This document shows positions 42,046 through 54,110 of a stretch of DNA of 64,000 bases, one piece after another. Source of the stretch: Luidia sarsii. Its lineage: Eukaryota > Echinodermata > Asteroidea > Paxillosida > Luidiidae. The stretch's first letter is position 1. Every line of letters begins with the position of its first letter. The translations under genes were made by a program, and so were the position numbers. A model generated the notes under the pieces. That model saw only the letters and a list, made by a program, of their open reading frames with translations, made no database searches and was not told the DNA's origin. The DNA lies in contig OX465103.1 in assembly GCA_949987565.1 (NCBI GenBank), positions 2,468,011 to 2,532,010 of the forward strand, written 5' to 3'.

Positions 42046-42620
42046 TCTTATAAAAAAAGTTCCCGGCCAGTTTTTCCTTTATTTTGTTTGACTTTAATTT
42101 GCGTGTGAACTCACGCTTCATTTAACGCAAGTGAATGGATGCCTCTCTTCACCGGCTTCCCGCATTATAGTTTGTGTTAACGCCGGAAGTTTCGCTGGTT
42201 TCCCCAGTGAAAAGGTCGACTGGTACTCGCGCCATTGCTCTAACCATAGTCAAACGTCACACTCCCACCCCAGACACCAAACGCGGAGCTGTTGCCTGAT
42301 TTAGCTGTCATTGTGCAATTACTTTCAAGTGTACAGCGGTCGTAACGAAGAATCGAAACGTCAGTTGCTGTTTGGTTCGGGGCCGTGACAATGTGTGTGC
42401 AACTCTTCCCCCGGGTGACTAAAACTGCCGGGGGAAAGACTCGGCCGCTGAAGAGACGAACCGATGCTTGGCTGCGGCCGCCAAAACGAACCACACACGA
42501 GGTAGGCTTGAACAGCGCAGAAGGCTCGCCGAGCGTTCATGACCGGAGACCGTACGTGTGCACAATGTACGGTGGCTTCTCTGTAGTAGCCAACGTACGT
42601 GTGCTGGTACGAAACCACTG
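42046..42620. other. intronic, no recognised element
   Basis: Short GC-rich patches (42360-42600) but no conserved coding signal. Confidence 0.35.
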
Positions 42621-42998
42621 CCGGTGTCCTGCCAAAAAGTGTCCCTGCCAAATACTGTCCGCTCATTAGCATACTGATCGCTGATTGGTTAGCGTTAAGA
42701 CTAGGATTAGGGTCGTTAGGGTTAGAGTTTGGATTAGAATTAGGATTGGGATTAGGATTAGTGTTAGGATTAGGGTTGTTTGGGTTAGGGTTAGCGTTAC
42801 GGTTACAGTTAGGGTCCAACGGTACCAAAGTGCCCAACGTTGCGTGTGTTAGGCCAGCAACCATACACAATGCGTGTGTAGTGCGCAACCATACCCCAAC
42901 CACTGTGGTTGAATGTCATACGTATTGGACCAATCAGCGATCAGTATGCTAATGAGTGGACACTATTTGGCAGGGGACACTATTTGGCATGACACCGG
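42621..42998. mobile_element. TIR element with telomere-like core, copy 2
   Basis: TIRs of about 70 bp (CCGGTGTCCTGCCAAAAAGT ..., CATTAGCATACTGATCGCTG and complements) around TTAGGG/TTAGGA repeats (about 42700-42810). It also carries ACCACTGTGGTTGAATGTCA, the inner-end motif of the copies at 25.8 and 49.5 kb. Confidence 0.8.
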
Positions 42999-43636
42999 GC
43001 GTAATCTTGCTGAATAGCAACATGGGAGATCAGTTTCTGTGGCAACTCCCTTTGGCTCTTGCACTATGAAGCTTACCGAACTCGACACACTTCAACAGCT
43101 GCTGACAGCTTCAACAGCTACCGATCCTGCCAAACTTCAACAAGCCTGGTATTGGCATACAACGGTGCTAAACCTGACGAAACTCCACAGTTGAACTCGG
43201 ATCGATTTGGTACGGATGAGTCCGGTGCATAATTTATGTGTGGTGATTGCAAATGGATTTTCTCAGAGGCAATCCAAATGGTAAAGGAAATGTTTGATAC
43301 TCAACCAGCCAAGACTCGGCTAAACCTCATGCTGATGGGCTTGATGTGCATGGTTGAGGTTACCGAGAACCAGAACTCGCATCCACTTTACTTCTTTCCT
43401 CGTCTCCTGGTTGAGAATGGGGCCACGAGGATCTACCCTCCCTGTAGGCCTACACTGTCCTATCTCCAGCTGCTACTCTCACCTCTGACCATCTTCCATT
43501 CCCCGTTTCCCCCCTTTTTTTCAGCAAACGCCTGTCCGGTTTTCCTTCGGTCTGTTTTTGCCCAAACCGTCTGCCCTCCCGTGCCTATGCATTGTAATGT
43601 GTCATCCCTTTCCACCACGCTGACCTATCCTCCATA
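42999..43636. other. intronic, no recognised element
   Basis: The open frame at 43236-43769 has no domain and runs into the next element. Confidence 0.35.
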
Positions 43637-43889
43637 TGTGACCCGGCACAACGACATGAGGAATATCCCACCAAAACACCTTTTGAGTAAACAACGCCTG
43701 ATGTTAAAGTATCTTCACAATTCGATTACAAATCAATTTTCTTTTCTTTTGTATTTTCATAAATTTTAAGTATTAGAGGATATTATATTTTGATATCATT
43801 TTAAAGGTAATGGTATACTCTTTCACATCATTAGAAAATCTCAAAATCTCAAAAGTGGGGTTATTCCTCATTATGCTGTGCCGGGTCAC
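43637..43889. mobile_element. GTGACCC TIR element, copy 3 (internally deleted)
   Basis: Inverted orientation of copies 1-2, 253 bp, missing about 200 internal bp. Flanks ATAT and GTAT. Confidence 0.75.
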
Positions 43890-44139
43890 GTATGCCATTC
43901 CTCTCCATCCATTCTCAACACATGTACAAACCATTACCACCTTCTTCTCCCCCACCTTCTCGCTCACTGTTGGAATAGCTGCCCTTTGTCAGATTTCCTC
44001 ATCTTTGTCATTCTCGTCTGATAGCCGACGCGTTGTGACAATGAATTTCCTGGGTCGTGAAATCGAAGAGCTGCGCCCTGCCGACACGTGTGCAGTCGCT
44101 TATCACGCTAGCCACTGCGGCACATGATGAGCAGGGCTA

Positions 44140-44760
44140 ATTAAACTCGTCCGTTCGAGTTCTTCCCGCACTACCTTCGTGGAATGAACTTCCTGCTGTC
44201 GCTCCCTCACACTGATTACGGCACGGGTATCACTTAACGGGTGTTCCCGTGAAGGAACGGCCGCGCCGTTGCCAACGGAAAGCACATCATACGGAAATAG
44301 TACCTCAGCGTTTCGACACTCTATCAAATTCTCCGGTCCAGCCAACTGGAACACCCTTCCACTTTCTCTCAGAAGCTCTACCTCGCTCAACATTTTCAAG
44401 TTTAAACTCAAAACCCACTTAAATAATCAAGCTTAATCTTTTAAACTGCTGTTTGTTTCTCTTTTTGTTATCAGCGGTAAACCTGGATTCTGTGTTTGTC
44501 TGTCTGTCTCTCATTAACTGTCCTGTCCTTTTGTCAAGGCATACCTGACTCAAGCACCGGCTTAATAGGTCTTGCCTTTCATATGTGGCCTTATAATGTA
44601 TAAACAAGAATCACCTATACTAAATACATGTACAGTCAACTTTTTTTCTTTCTTTTTTATCTAATAACCGAAGGTATATTGTGTTTTTGTTTCTTAGTTT
44701 TTTCCTTTCCTACATTATAACGTCATGAATGAAAAATAAATGTTTAATAAAAATGTTAAA
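44140..44760 (+). mobile_element. non-LTR retrotransposon 3' end
   Basis: C-terminal reverse-transcriptase ORF relic (see next entry), then an AT-rich 3' UTR ending in AATAAATGTTTAATAAAAAT. An adjacent frame-shifted FFPHYLR and WNELPAV (44150-44205) may come from a second, older LINE. Confidence 0.55.
44215..44436 (+). pseudogene. LINE reverse-transcriptase ORF, C-terminal relic
   Basis: The open frame ends AFRHSIKFSGPANWNTLPLS, then LRSSTSLNIFKFKLKTHL and a TAA stop. The pattern WNxLP followed by an SL.xFKxxLKTHL block is the usual end of CR1/L2/Jockey-group ORF2 proteins. The catalytic domains are absent, so the copy is dead. The clade is not resolved. Confidence 0.6.
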
Positions 44761-45003
44761 TGTAAACGAATATCGGGAAAAAAAATGACAACGCCGGAGG
44801 GGAGATCGGTTGACGTCATTTTGAGGTCACAACCTCGTCCTGGATGGGTCGGCATCGTGAACGGTCACTGTGCGCTATAGAGGACAATACCGTCCCCACC
44901 GTGCTGGCTTGGGAACCATGGATACAGCGCGCGCCGACCGTCGGCCACCCATGCCGGCCGCTAGAGGGCGCACCAACTCATCCAGCCATGATCTTAATAA
45001 ATT
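44761..45003. other. intronic, no recognised element
   Basis: GCCGCTAGAGGGCGCAC at about 44958 resembles a CTCF site. Confidence 0.35.
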
Positions 45004-45186
45004 CGCAGTGGCTGTTGTTACGGCAGTCGTCCGTGTGGTTCCCCGACTGAACAGTACTTGTCAGGATGTTTAGCTCTTGGAACCAGACTATCAGCTAATA
45101 GACTGGTTCAACCAGCCTGCAATGCTGACGAAATACAATCAAGTCAGGGAATCACACAGACGACTGCCGTAACAACAGCCACTGCG
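45004..45186. mobile_element. Mutator-like MITE, copy 2
   Basis: Same TIRs as 28966-29151 with the interior in opposite orientation. 9-bp flanks TAATAAATT and TTATAAATT match at 8 of 9 positions. Confidence 0.85.
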
Positions 45187-46075
45187 TTATAAATTATGTG
45201 CGTTTTGGCGGTCGCAACCAAGAATTTGTTTTTGTCGTTGCTGTTTGGCTAGGTGCTTTGAAACGCTGTGCTTTCCATCGCCCTGCGCAATGTTAACTGA
45301 ACTCAAATTGCCAAGGGACATCTCAGAGGAATAATAGTCTAAACGCACCTCATGATGGGCCACGTACATTGTGTAACCTACACAAACGGGCAGCTCCTAC
45401 CAGAAACGACGTCAGGATAACGCCGAGTCACGGGGGAACCGTCTAACGCGCGTGTGACGTGACGCGAATTTTGCCCGGTGGTTTTTCCTCCACAAAATGG
45501 CGGCTTCCATAAACGTACGCTCTGGCGCCCTCTGCTGTCCATTTATACATCATAGTTTTGGCTGTGGATGGCGCACGTGCAGAAAGACATCTCCGCCCCC
45601 CCATTTTGCGGAGTGCCTCGCTAGAGTGTCAACATTTGCCCAGTGCAAACGAGCTTGGCGGGAGACGGCCATCTCCATGGCCAATATCCGACAACTGCAC
45701 GAGATGGGTATTGACTGTGTGGTTTGTTGGTGGGTGCGTTTTCAATTTATGTAATGTCTGGGGCTTTCGCAGTGTACGGGGATGTGTGAAAGGTGTCTGC
45801 TTTGGTTTTTTTTTTTTTATCTTGAACGTGACTGAAACGGGAGAGCCAAGCTGGTCCCGTCCTTTGCCGGCTGACAGGGCCTTACCAGACCGTGTCGGGC
45901 CCCATCTCCACGGCAGACTGTACAGTCTTGCCGTCAAGTCATGAACCACCGAGTGTGGGAGGATCTTTCCAATGGCAGATAATTATTCTGTTTGGAAAAC
46001 TACTTTCTAACCTTGCCTATTGCTTCCCATACACGTTCTTCATACCGTCTAGCCACCCTCCAACTCTCCCTCCAT
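45187..46075. other. intronic, no gene supported
   Basis: 45500-45545 shares GTACGCTCTGGCGCCCTCTG-like sequence with 35415-35450. No exon is recognised. Confidence 0.4.
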
Positions 46076-46550
<475 letters not shown>

Positions 46551-46857
46551 CCCAAACGCTCTTGCACCTTCTTAAAATTGGTAACCAGTCACTTAATCAG
46601 AGCGGGCATTTCAAGCAACGCTGCCCAGGACTCGATGTACTCTCGCAATGTAGCTCCGATGCTCTTTTAGGGAGGCAAAGTATCTCCGGGTTAACCTGCA
46701 ATGATTAGTGGAGTATTTAACTCGGGCGAGCTTCTGCACTTTACTCATTTACACGGAACCAGCGGCGGGTGTGTATGGGGGTGGTTGGTGGGGTGGACAC
46801 GTTTCTAAACCACGGTCCCGGCGATGGCCTGCGTCTAGTCTCCGCTACGTGACTCAC

Positions 46858-47020
46858 CCCGGGCAGCGCGGCCAGGGCCGTGCCGTTGACGTAGATGGAG
46901 TCGGACTCGATGCAGTTGTCCTGGCCCGAGGCCATGACGCGGTCCTCCATCAGCTGGATCTCCAGGATCCAGATGGCCGGCACGGTGGAGACCAGGTACA
47001 CCATGACGCTAGGACAGAAC
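46858..47020 (-). CDS. TMEM26: TMEM26-family protein, internal exon
   Basis: 163-bp exon encoding FCPSVMVYLVSTVPAIWILE and on to NGTALAALPG. It aligns with the TMEM26 membrane segment that reads [20 protein letters not shown] in the human protein, from memory of the family. The acceptor is CCCCGTCCAG after a CT-rich tract, with one base of a split codon (probably Trp, TG|G). The donor is GGGGTGAGT in phase 0. The following loop has an N-glycosylation sequon, NGT. The upstream first exon should end in TG and encode the N-terminal TM pair; I did not find it up to 64 kb. Confidence 0.8.
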
Positions 47021-47171
47021 CTGGACGGGGATGAGGAGGACAGAGAGGGAGACAGACAGCGTCAATGTCTCGAGATCTGTTACAGGAAGGTGGGCCCGTG
47101 TAGCTCGCCGGTTGTATAAGAGGGAATGGGGGAAGAGATAGAATTGGGTAGCGTTGTTTTGGAGGGAGGGA
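47021..47171. other. intron 1 start region
   Basis: Short GA-rich and unique sequence upstream of the internal TMEM26 exon. Confidence 0.4.
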
Positions 47172-47298
47172 GAGGGAGACCCGCAAACCTCAAGGGTACA
47201 GGAAATGGAACCTTTCCGCTCATAAAAAAAGGACCTCGCTCGATTATGGCGACGGCTCCTATGGCAGTTTTAATTCCATTCATATCGGAGCTTCAAGT
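47172..47298 (+). repeat. inverted repeat, left arm
   Basis: About 125 bp (GAGACCCGCAAACCTCAAGG ... TTCCATTCATATCGGAGCTT) matched in reverse at 51588-51722, 4.3 kb away. Confidence 0.8.
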
Positions 47299-47429
47299 TA
47301 GAAAGTGCCTCCCACGAAGTAATTGGAAAATAGAGAGGTAGGGAGAAAGGGGCACAGACAGTGAAAGGAAGAAAGAGACAGAGGGAGGCAGAGAGATAGA
47401 GAGATGGCGACATGGAGACAAAGTAACAT

Positions 47430-47433
47430 TGGT

Positions 47434-47517
<84 letters not shown>

Positions 47518-48340
47518 GAGGCAGACAGGCAGAAATACTATAGAGTGACTTTCAGAGGCAGACAAAGAGGCAGAGAGATTGAAAGATAGAGAAAGACAGG
47601 GGAACGCAGGGCAGACTGAGGGACAGAAAGACAGGGAGAAGAGAAAGGGTGAGAAAGAGAGAGACGGACAAAAAGAGACAGAAGGAGACAGAACGAGAGA
47701 AAGAGAGAGAGAATGGGAGAGAAAGACAGAGGGGGAGAAAGGGAGAGAACTTGGAGAGAAAGGGAGATGAAGAGAGACAAAGAGAGAGAGAGAAAAACGA
47801 TAGAGAAAGAGAAAGAGAGAGGGGAAGAGAAAGAAAGGGACGAGAAAGAGAAAGAGAGGGGAAGAGAGAGAGTAAGGGACAAGAAAGAGAAGGAAAGAGG
47901 GGAAGAGATAGAAAGGGACAAGAAAGAGAAAGATAGAGGGGAAGAGAGAGAAAGGGACAAGAAAGAGAAAGAGAGAGGGGAAGAGAGAGAAAGGGACGAG
48001 AAATAGAAAGAGAGGGGAAGAGAGAGAGAAAAGGGACGAGAAATGGAAAGAGAGAGGGAAGAGAGAGAAAGGGACGAGAAAGAGAAAGAGAGAGGGGAAG
48101 AGAGAGAAAGGGAGAGAAAGACAGAGGGGGAGAAAAAGAGAGAACTTGGAGAGAAAGGGAGATGAAGAGAGACAAAGGGAGAGAGATAAAAACGAGAGAG
48201 AAAGAGAAAGAGAGAGGGGAAGAGAGAGAAAGGGACGAGAAAGAGAAAGAGAGAGCGGAAGAGAGAGCGAGAAAGGAACGAGAAAGACAGAGCTAAGGAG
48301 AGAGAAGGAGGGAGAGAACAGAGACAGAGAAACCTCGAGT
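47430..48340. repeat. GA-rich purine tract
   Basis: (GA)n at 47438-47516, then GAGAAAGGGA variants to 48340, with a duplicated subsegment (AGAACTTGGAGAGAAAGGG) near 47746 and 48142. Confidence 0.95.
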
Positions 48341-49440
48341 CAATAGAATGTGTGTAATGGCCGAGATGCCAGCAAGCCCAACCGATCCGCCCAAACAAGG
48401 TCTGCACCGAGCTCTGTCAACACACGAGGTGCGCGAAGCGCTGCAAAGTGGCCTCCTAGGTGCGTGCTCCAGCATCCAAATTGGCGAGAGAGAAAATACC
48501 CCACATTGCCCTACAAAGGTTTTCTAACGGGGCAACGGGGAGAATGCTACTTCTACTTCCCCGTAAAAGAACGGATGAGAGAATATTGTCTAAATTGCCA
48601 TCTCGCTGCGTCCGGTCAACGAATTTGATTAACGAGTTCGTGTCCCAGAAGGCTTTCCATACATTTCCTGAGACCTGATTGCGTTTTACCCGTTTCAACG
48701 GAAAGTGTTATTTACATGTACATGAATGTACCCGTACGATACCTGCCCAGTCATCTTTTGATCGTTACCTCATTTCACACAGCAAATTTGCGATGGAGTG
48801 GTTTCAAATGCGCTAAAAAAAAAGACGACAGGACACATTGCGATGACCCGTGCATTATTGAAATCAACTCTTGTCATATCTAACGCTAATGTTTGCGTTT
48901 GCTTACTTCGCGGGTTTTGTTTCGCATGTAGTTCTAGAATTCTGTCACAAGAAATCGACCCCCGTATCCCTAATGGTTGATAACGGTACATTACAATTCT
49001 GTAGCTCATAGCGGTTAACGTTTGTATATATGAACAATAGAAGTGTGCAATATTTGACGATCATTGATCAATTTTAAAAAAAATGTTACTATAGTAACAT
49101 AACTGGTCTATATAGAAGCCCAACTGTTGGGCTGTGTTGGCTAAAATCATTCACAGATTCCGAATATTTCTGATGAAACCCAGACCTAAGTGATTAGCAA
49201 ACGATAGCACTGTGTTTGCCAACCGTTTTTCAATGTGTGATTCGTGTGTGCTTCCACGCTGTACCATGATAGCTGCTCCATTATTGCACCACCGTATGCG
49301 TCCGACTTCATTGGCTACGGCCGGCAGTCACACAAAAGTCGCTGGCTGGCGGCTTCCCCTAGACTCGTGTGTAATTTAAAGCCGTGGCCGGTGACCCCGG
49401 GCACGTAGGGGCTGCGTCTTGCACCAGACATGGCAGTGGG
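48341..49440. other. no gene or repeat recognised
   Basis: Mostly unique AT-rich DNA. A short self-complementary ATGTTACTATAGTAACAT lies near 49083. Confidence 0.4.
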
Positions 49441-49872
49441 TATACTCTGGAGGCATAATATGCGTCACGACGTATGACACTTAACCACCGTGGCTAAGCT
49501 ATAAGTGCGCATGCGCGAGGCCAGGTTTTGCTGAGGCCTCCCCCATTCATTCATTCATCCATTCATTCATTTCACAGGTAGTGACAGGCACAAGCACGAA
49601 ACAACCCTAACCCTTATCCTAATCCTAACCCTAACAACCCTAATCCTAAACCTAACCCTAATCCTAATCCTAACCCTATCACTAACGCTAACCCAACCCG
49701 AACTCTAACTGTAACCGTAACCGTAACCCTAACCGTAGCGCCCTAAGCCTAACCTACGCTGGTTTACAAAACACGTCCTTGTATAGTCCCCACACAATTT
49801 ACGGGGTACCAGCATAGCTAGCTCAACGACGGTGGTTGAGCGTCACATGTCGGTCCTGTTATATATCTCTAG
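49441..49872. mobile_element. TIR element with telomere-like core, copy 3
   Basis: Reverse-orientation copy of 25772-26226: CCCTAA-type core (49607-49740), ATTC array (49545-49570) and matching ends. Confidence 0.8.
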
Positions 49873-50200
49873 TCTGTACACTTCGCGGATTCGATCGGTA
49901 ATATCCACGAATGGTTTAATGATGACGGTGGTGATGTGTAATATGTTGCATCTCTTAAGGTAGAACGGGAAAGGATATAAAACACACGCGTAGGCCATGG
50001 GCGGTTCCCATTAATAATCATCGCCTTTGAAAGGAAAATAACTGCATGCGACGTGTACAGCTTCCCTGGGGGATATCCTTGACGCGTACCTGCATCCAAG
50101 ACAGTGACATGGGCACCGCTGCATATCCCCCACAGCTGACTGCCCGTAACTCTAGATTTGAAGGATGTGAGAAGTGTCAACGATCCCTGGTAGGGGGTAG
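49873..50200. other. no feature recognised
   Basis: Unique-looking sequence between the TIR element and the minisatellite. Confidence 0.35.
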
Positions 50201-51490
50201 GGGTGGAGGGAGAGGGCAAGAGGTGAGGGAGAGGGGGAGAGGGAGAGGAGAGGGCTGATGAGAGGGCGTGGACGAGGGACATGGACAGGAAGGAGAGATG
50301 CATCGAAAGATATACAGATATACATGTAGATATACATAGAGGCGGAAATAGAAACAAAACAGTCAGACAGGTCGTTGCAGAGAGAAAAGGGGAAACAAAT
50401 ACAGAGAATGAAAGAAGGCAGAGCGAGGGACAGAGCGAGGGACAGAGCGAAGGACAGAGAGAGGGGCAGAGAGAGGGTCAGAGAGAGGGACAGAGAGAGG
50501 GACAGAGAGAGGGACAGAGAGAGGGGCAGAGAGAGGGACAGAGAGAGGGACAGAGAGAGAGGGACAGAGAGAGGGACAGAGAGAGGGACAGAGAGGGACA
50601 GAGAGAGGGACAGAGAGAGGGACAGAGAGAGGGACAGAGAGAGGGACAGAGAGAGGGACAGAGAGAGGGGCAGAGAGAGGGACAGAGAGAGGGGCAGAGA
50701 GAGGGACAGAGAGAGGGACAGAGAGAGAGAGGGACAGAGAGAGGGACAGAGAGAGGGACAGAGAGAGGGATAGAGAGAGGGACAGAGAGAGGGACAGAGA
50801 GAGGGACAGAGAGAGGGGCAGAGAGAGGGATAGAGAGAGGGACAGGGAGAGGGACAGGGAGAGGGACAGAGAGAGGGACAGAGAGAGGGACAGAGAGAGG
50901 GACAGAGAGAGGGACAGAGAGAGGGGCAGAGAGAGGGATAGAGAGAGGGACAGGGAGAGGGACAGGGAGAGGGACAGAGAGAGGGACAGAGAGAGGGACA
51001 GAGAGAGGGACAGAGAGAGGGGCAGAGAGAGGGATAGAGAGAGGGACAGGGAGAGGGACAGGGAGAGGGACAGAGAGAGGGACAGAGAGAGGGACAGAGA
51101 GGGGGACAGAGAGAGGAACAGAGAGAGGGACAGAGAGAGGGACAGAGAGAGGGACAGAGAGAGGGACAGAGAGAGGGACAGAGAGAGGGACAGAGAGAGG
51201 GAGAGAGAGGGACAGAGAGAGGGGCAGAGAGAGGCACAGAGAGAGGGGCAGAGAGAGGGGCAGAGAGAGGGACAGAGAGAGAGGAGGGGAGGGAGAGAGG
51301 GAGAAAGAGAGAGGGGGGAGACAGAGAGAGAGGCAGAGAGAGGTACAGAGAGAGGGTCAGTGAGAGGGACACGGAGAGGGACAGAGAGGGGGACAGAGAG
51401 AGGGACAGAAAGAGGGACAGAGAGAGGGACAGAGAGAGGGACAGAGAGAGGGACAGAGAGAGGGACAGAGAGAGGGACAGAAAGAGGGAA
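50201..51490. repeat. 12-bp minisatellite GAGAGAGGGACA
   Basis: Regular from about 50420 to 51490, with GGGGCA and GGGATA variants repeating every 120-130 bp (a higher-order pattern). Arg/Glu/Gly and Leu/Cys/Pro/Ser frames are artefacts. Confidence 0.97.
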
Positions 51491-51587
51491 TCAGAGCGAA
51501 TAGCGGAGTTTGATCACGGCGCCCGCGGAGCGGGAATGAAGGCTGGTAGCGAGGACCAACCCGGGCGACGGGCCGGCCTAATCACAT

Positions 51588-51722
51588 TCTAACGAGAAGC
51601 TCCGATATGAATGGAATTAAAACTGCCATACGAGCCGTCGCCATAATCGAGCGCGGTCCCCTTTTTTAAACGAGTGGAAAGGTTCCATTTCCTGTACCCT
51701 TGAGGTTTGCGGGTCTCCCTCT
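51588..51722 (-). repeat. inverted repeat, right arm
   Basis: Partner of 47172-47298. Confidence 0.8.
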
Positions 51723-52864
51723 CTCTCTCTCCCCTCCCCCCGCCTCTACCGACCCTGTTCATCTCGCCCGATCCTATACCGCCAGGAGGGCCACAGGGAC
51801 CCAGTTTGCTCTCTTTTTTTTCCAGGAGAACTCCACGGCGAAACGACGACACGAAATTAATTTCGATATTACACAACCTTGACGGGAGGAGGGAGAGGAG
51901 TGCAGGGAAGGGGGGGAGGGGGGGGGGAGAGACCGTCGGTGCCGATATTGTTCGGAGAGGGAAATCAAAACCGAAATATAGAGATGAGAAATTCCCGCGC
52001 TCCGCTTTATTGAAGAGCCCTGACCACGCATTACGCTCAGGCGAGACTTAGGAATTCCACGGGCTCAATCTGCAGCCCCCCCCCCTCTATCAATCACCGC
52101 TGACATTTCGAGCTCCTCTGATCCCCACTCTTTCCCTTATTCGTCTGAAATAAACGACTTCGAAAAGAGGTCCTGTCGTTTCGGTTCCGACTAAAAAATA
52201 AGGCAGATTTCGTTCTCTTCGATGGAGATCCTGCTCGAGCTAAAAGTCGGGCACTCTACATTTTTTTTGGGGGGTGGGGGTGAGCTTTTGGATTTTGCGC
52301 ATTTCGGGCATTGAGCTGTTTGGCGGCGATTTATTTATTGCTTTAATTACAGCAAAGGGAGAGGAATGTCGTGGGGTCTTGCCGGAAAACGTAGGTCGAA
52401 CCACGCTGCTTCGTTCCAGTGAATAGCCGCTTTTTTTGTTAATTCGTCGGCGGTAAAAAAAAAAAAAAAAATCAGTTTCTCGGCTGCATGGGACTCGACC
52501 GAGCGTTGGCCGGCCAACACTAGAAGCCGTATACAAGCCTAACCGGGAGTTTTGGTCTGGATTTTGTTCACGGCAATGTGATCAAGATCGGCAGGACTGG
52601 GGAAGACGATCCTGCAGGGCACATGCGTGTAAGGAGGGAGAAGAAGAGGCAGACAGAAAGAGAGATGGGAGGACAACATCACAGAGCGGACAGGGCTCAG
52701 TCTGAGTGAAGCCTTTCGGAAAAAGCAGAGAGGAGAGAAGGTTTGAGAAAGGTGGTTCAAGTTGGCAGGGTTCTAGTGGTGTTCCAACGGTCGAACGGGG
52801 ACGAATGAAAGTGGAGTGAAGTGAATGCCATCCGGGTGATTGCTGGAGCTATGACTATAGCAAG
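51723..52864. other. unique island
   Basis: No exon found. Homeodomain-like TTTAATTACAG at about 52343 and short mononucleotide runs only. Confidence 0.35.
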
Positions 52865-53035
52865 ACCGAGGTTTGCACTGACACCATGTAGCACTTTTCT
52901 TTCAAGAGTGTGGCTCTGAAAAGAGCCGGTAACTCAACTCTCTAGAGAACGGGCAGAGTACAGAGTACACACTACCCAAAACGTTGAGTCACTGGCTCTT
53001 TTCAGATCCGCACCATACATGGTGTTATTAGGACA
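52865..53035. mobile_element. palindromic hammerhead/stem-loop repeat
   Basis: Two histone-type stem-loops face each other: GGCTCTGAAAAGAGCC (52912-52927, - strand sense) and GGCTCTTTTCAGATCC (52994-53009, + sense). ACTACCCAAAACGTTGAGTC lies between them. Confidence 0.6.
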
Positions 53036-53129
53036 ATGAAAAAATGCTACAGGAAAAACCTGACTGTGAACTTTGAACTGGACTGGAGCTTAATCCCGAA
53101 ACAATATTGACAGCAGCTGCATGATTGTA

Positions 53130-53330
53130 TGCATCTGATTGAAGACGGGAACTTGATTCCTTGGACAGTTTAGAGTGAATGCTTCTGACTGGCACCCCTA
53201 CCCCGGCAGAGAATAGCTGACAGTTTTGGAAGGCCACCATCTAAGAGCTGGATAGCTCAGACGGGAAGACCGCTGGTACGCAAAACCAGTGGTCTCGTGG
53301 TTGTCCCAGCTCAGTCAAAGCTTCATTTTT
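53130..53330 (+). mobile_element. SINE with 3' tRNA module
   Basis: GCTTCTGACTGGCACCCCTA, then AAGGCCACCATCTAAGAGCT and GGATAGCTCAGACGGGAAGA, and a damaged B-box (GTGGTTGTCCC). Confidence 0.65.
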
Positions 53331-53672
53331 TTTGTGGAATGATTATGGAACAACGTTGGATCTCATTTTGCACACTGCAGTGCCTGGATTTGCGGCAGCA
53401 TCCTGCAAATTTGACGTCGTTTAAGAGGGGAAATACCCAGCTCACGATAAAGGCGGCAATGGGCCGTAAATGCAACAGCATGCGACGTTGACCGCGAATC
53501 GTTCCACCGGTCAGCCGAGACGACACGGACGGGCGCCGCCCGGTCCTTGCGCCCTGACCTCGGCCCGTCCCACGGGCGCAACACGCCGCACTGCGCACAA
53601 CTGTCCCGGGGGGTGGGCAGATCCAATCCAGTAGACTGCGTGGGTGCGTTTGATTCTTAATTTACTGCTGTC
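53331..53672. other. GC-rich patch, no exon recognised
   Basis: 53510-53630 is GC-rich but encodes no recognisable TMEM26 N-terminus in any frame. Confidence 0.35.
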
Positions 53673-54016
53673 ATTAAGAGAGAAAGAGAGAGAGACAGAG
53701 AAAGGAGAGAGTAAGAGAAAGAACGAGAGATAGGTAAAGCGAGAGTAAGAGAGAAAAAGGGGGAAAGTGAGAGAGAGACTGGCAATATTAAAGGAGACAG
53801 AGAAAGAGAGAGATGAAAGGATTATAGGCAGAGGCAGAGGGAGAGAAAGGGGTGAGAAAGAGAGAGAACGAGAGTGCAGAGAGAAAGAGAAAGAGAACGA
53901 GAGAGAGAAAGAGAGAGATGAAAAGATCATAGGCAGAAGCAAAGGGAGCGAGAGGCAGAGAGAGAAGGAGAAAGGGATGAGAAAGAGAGGTAAAGAGGGA
54001 GAGAGGGAGAGAGAGG

Positions 54017-54062
<46 letters not shown>

Positions 54063-54110
54063 GAGAGAAAGAGAGAGGAGAGAAAGGAGAGAGAAGGAGA
54101 GAGAGGAAAG
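53673..54110. repeat. GA-rich purine tract
   Basis: GAGAGAAAGAG variants. Confidence 0.95.

Noticed and set aside
49607..49740. Chromosome end or telomere
   Set aside because: Repeats are degenerate, short, and enclosed by inverted ends found at two other places.
50152..51372. 406-codon Ser/Leu/Pro/Cys frame and the opposite Arg/Glu/Gly frame
   Set aside because: 12-bp minisatellite artefacts.
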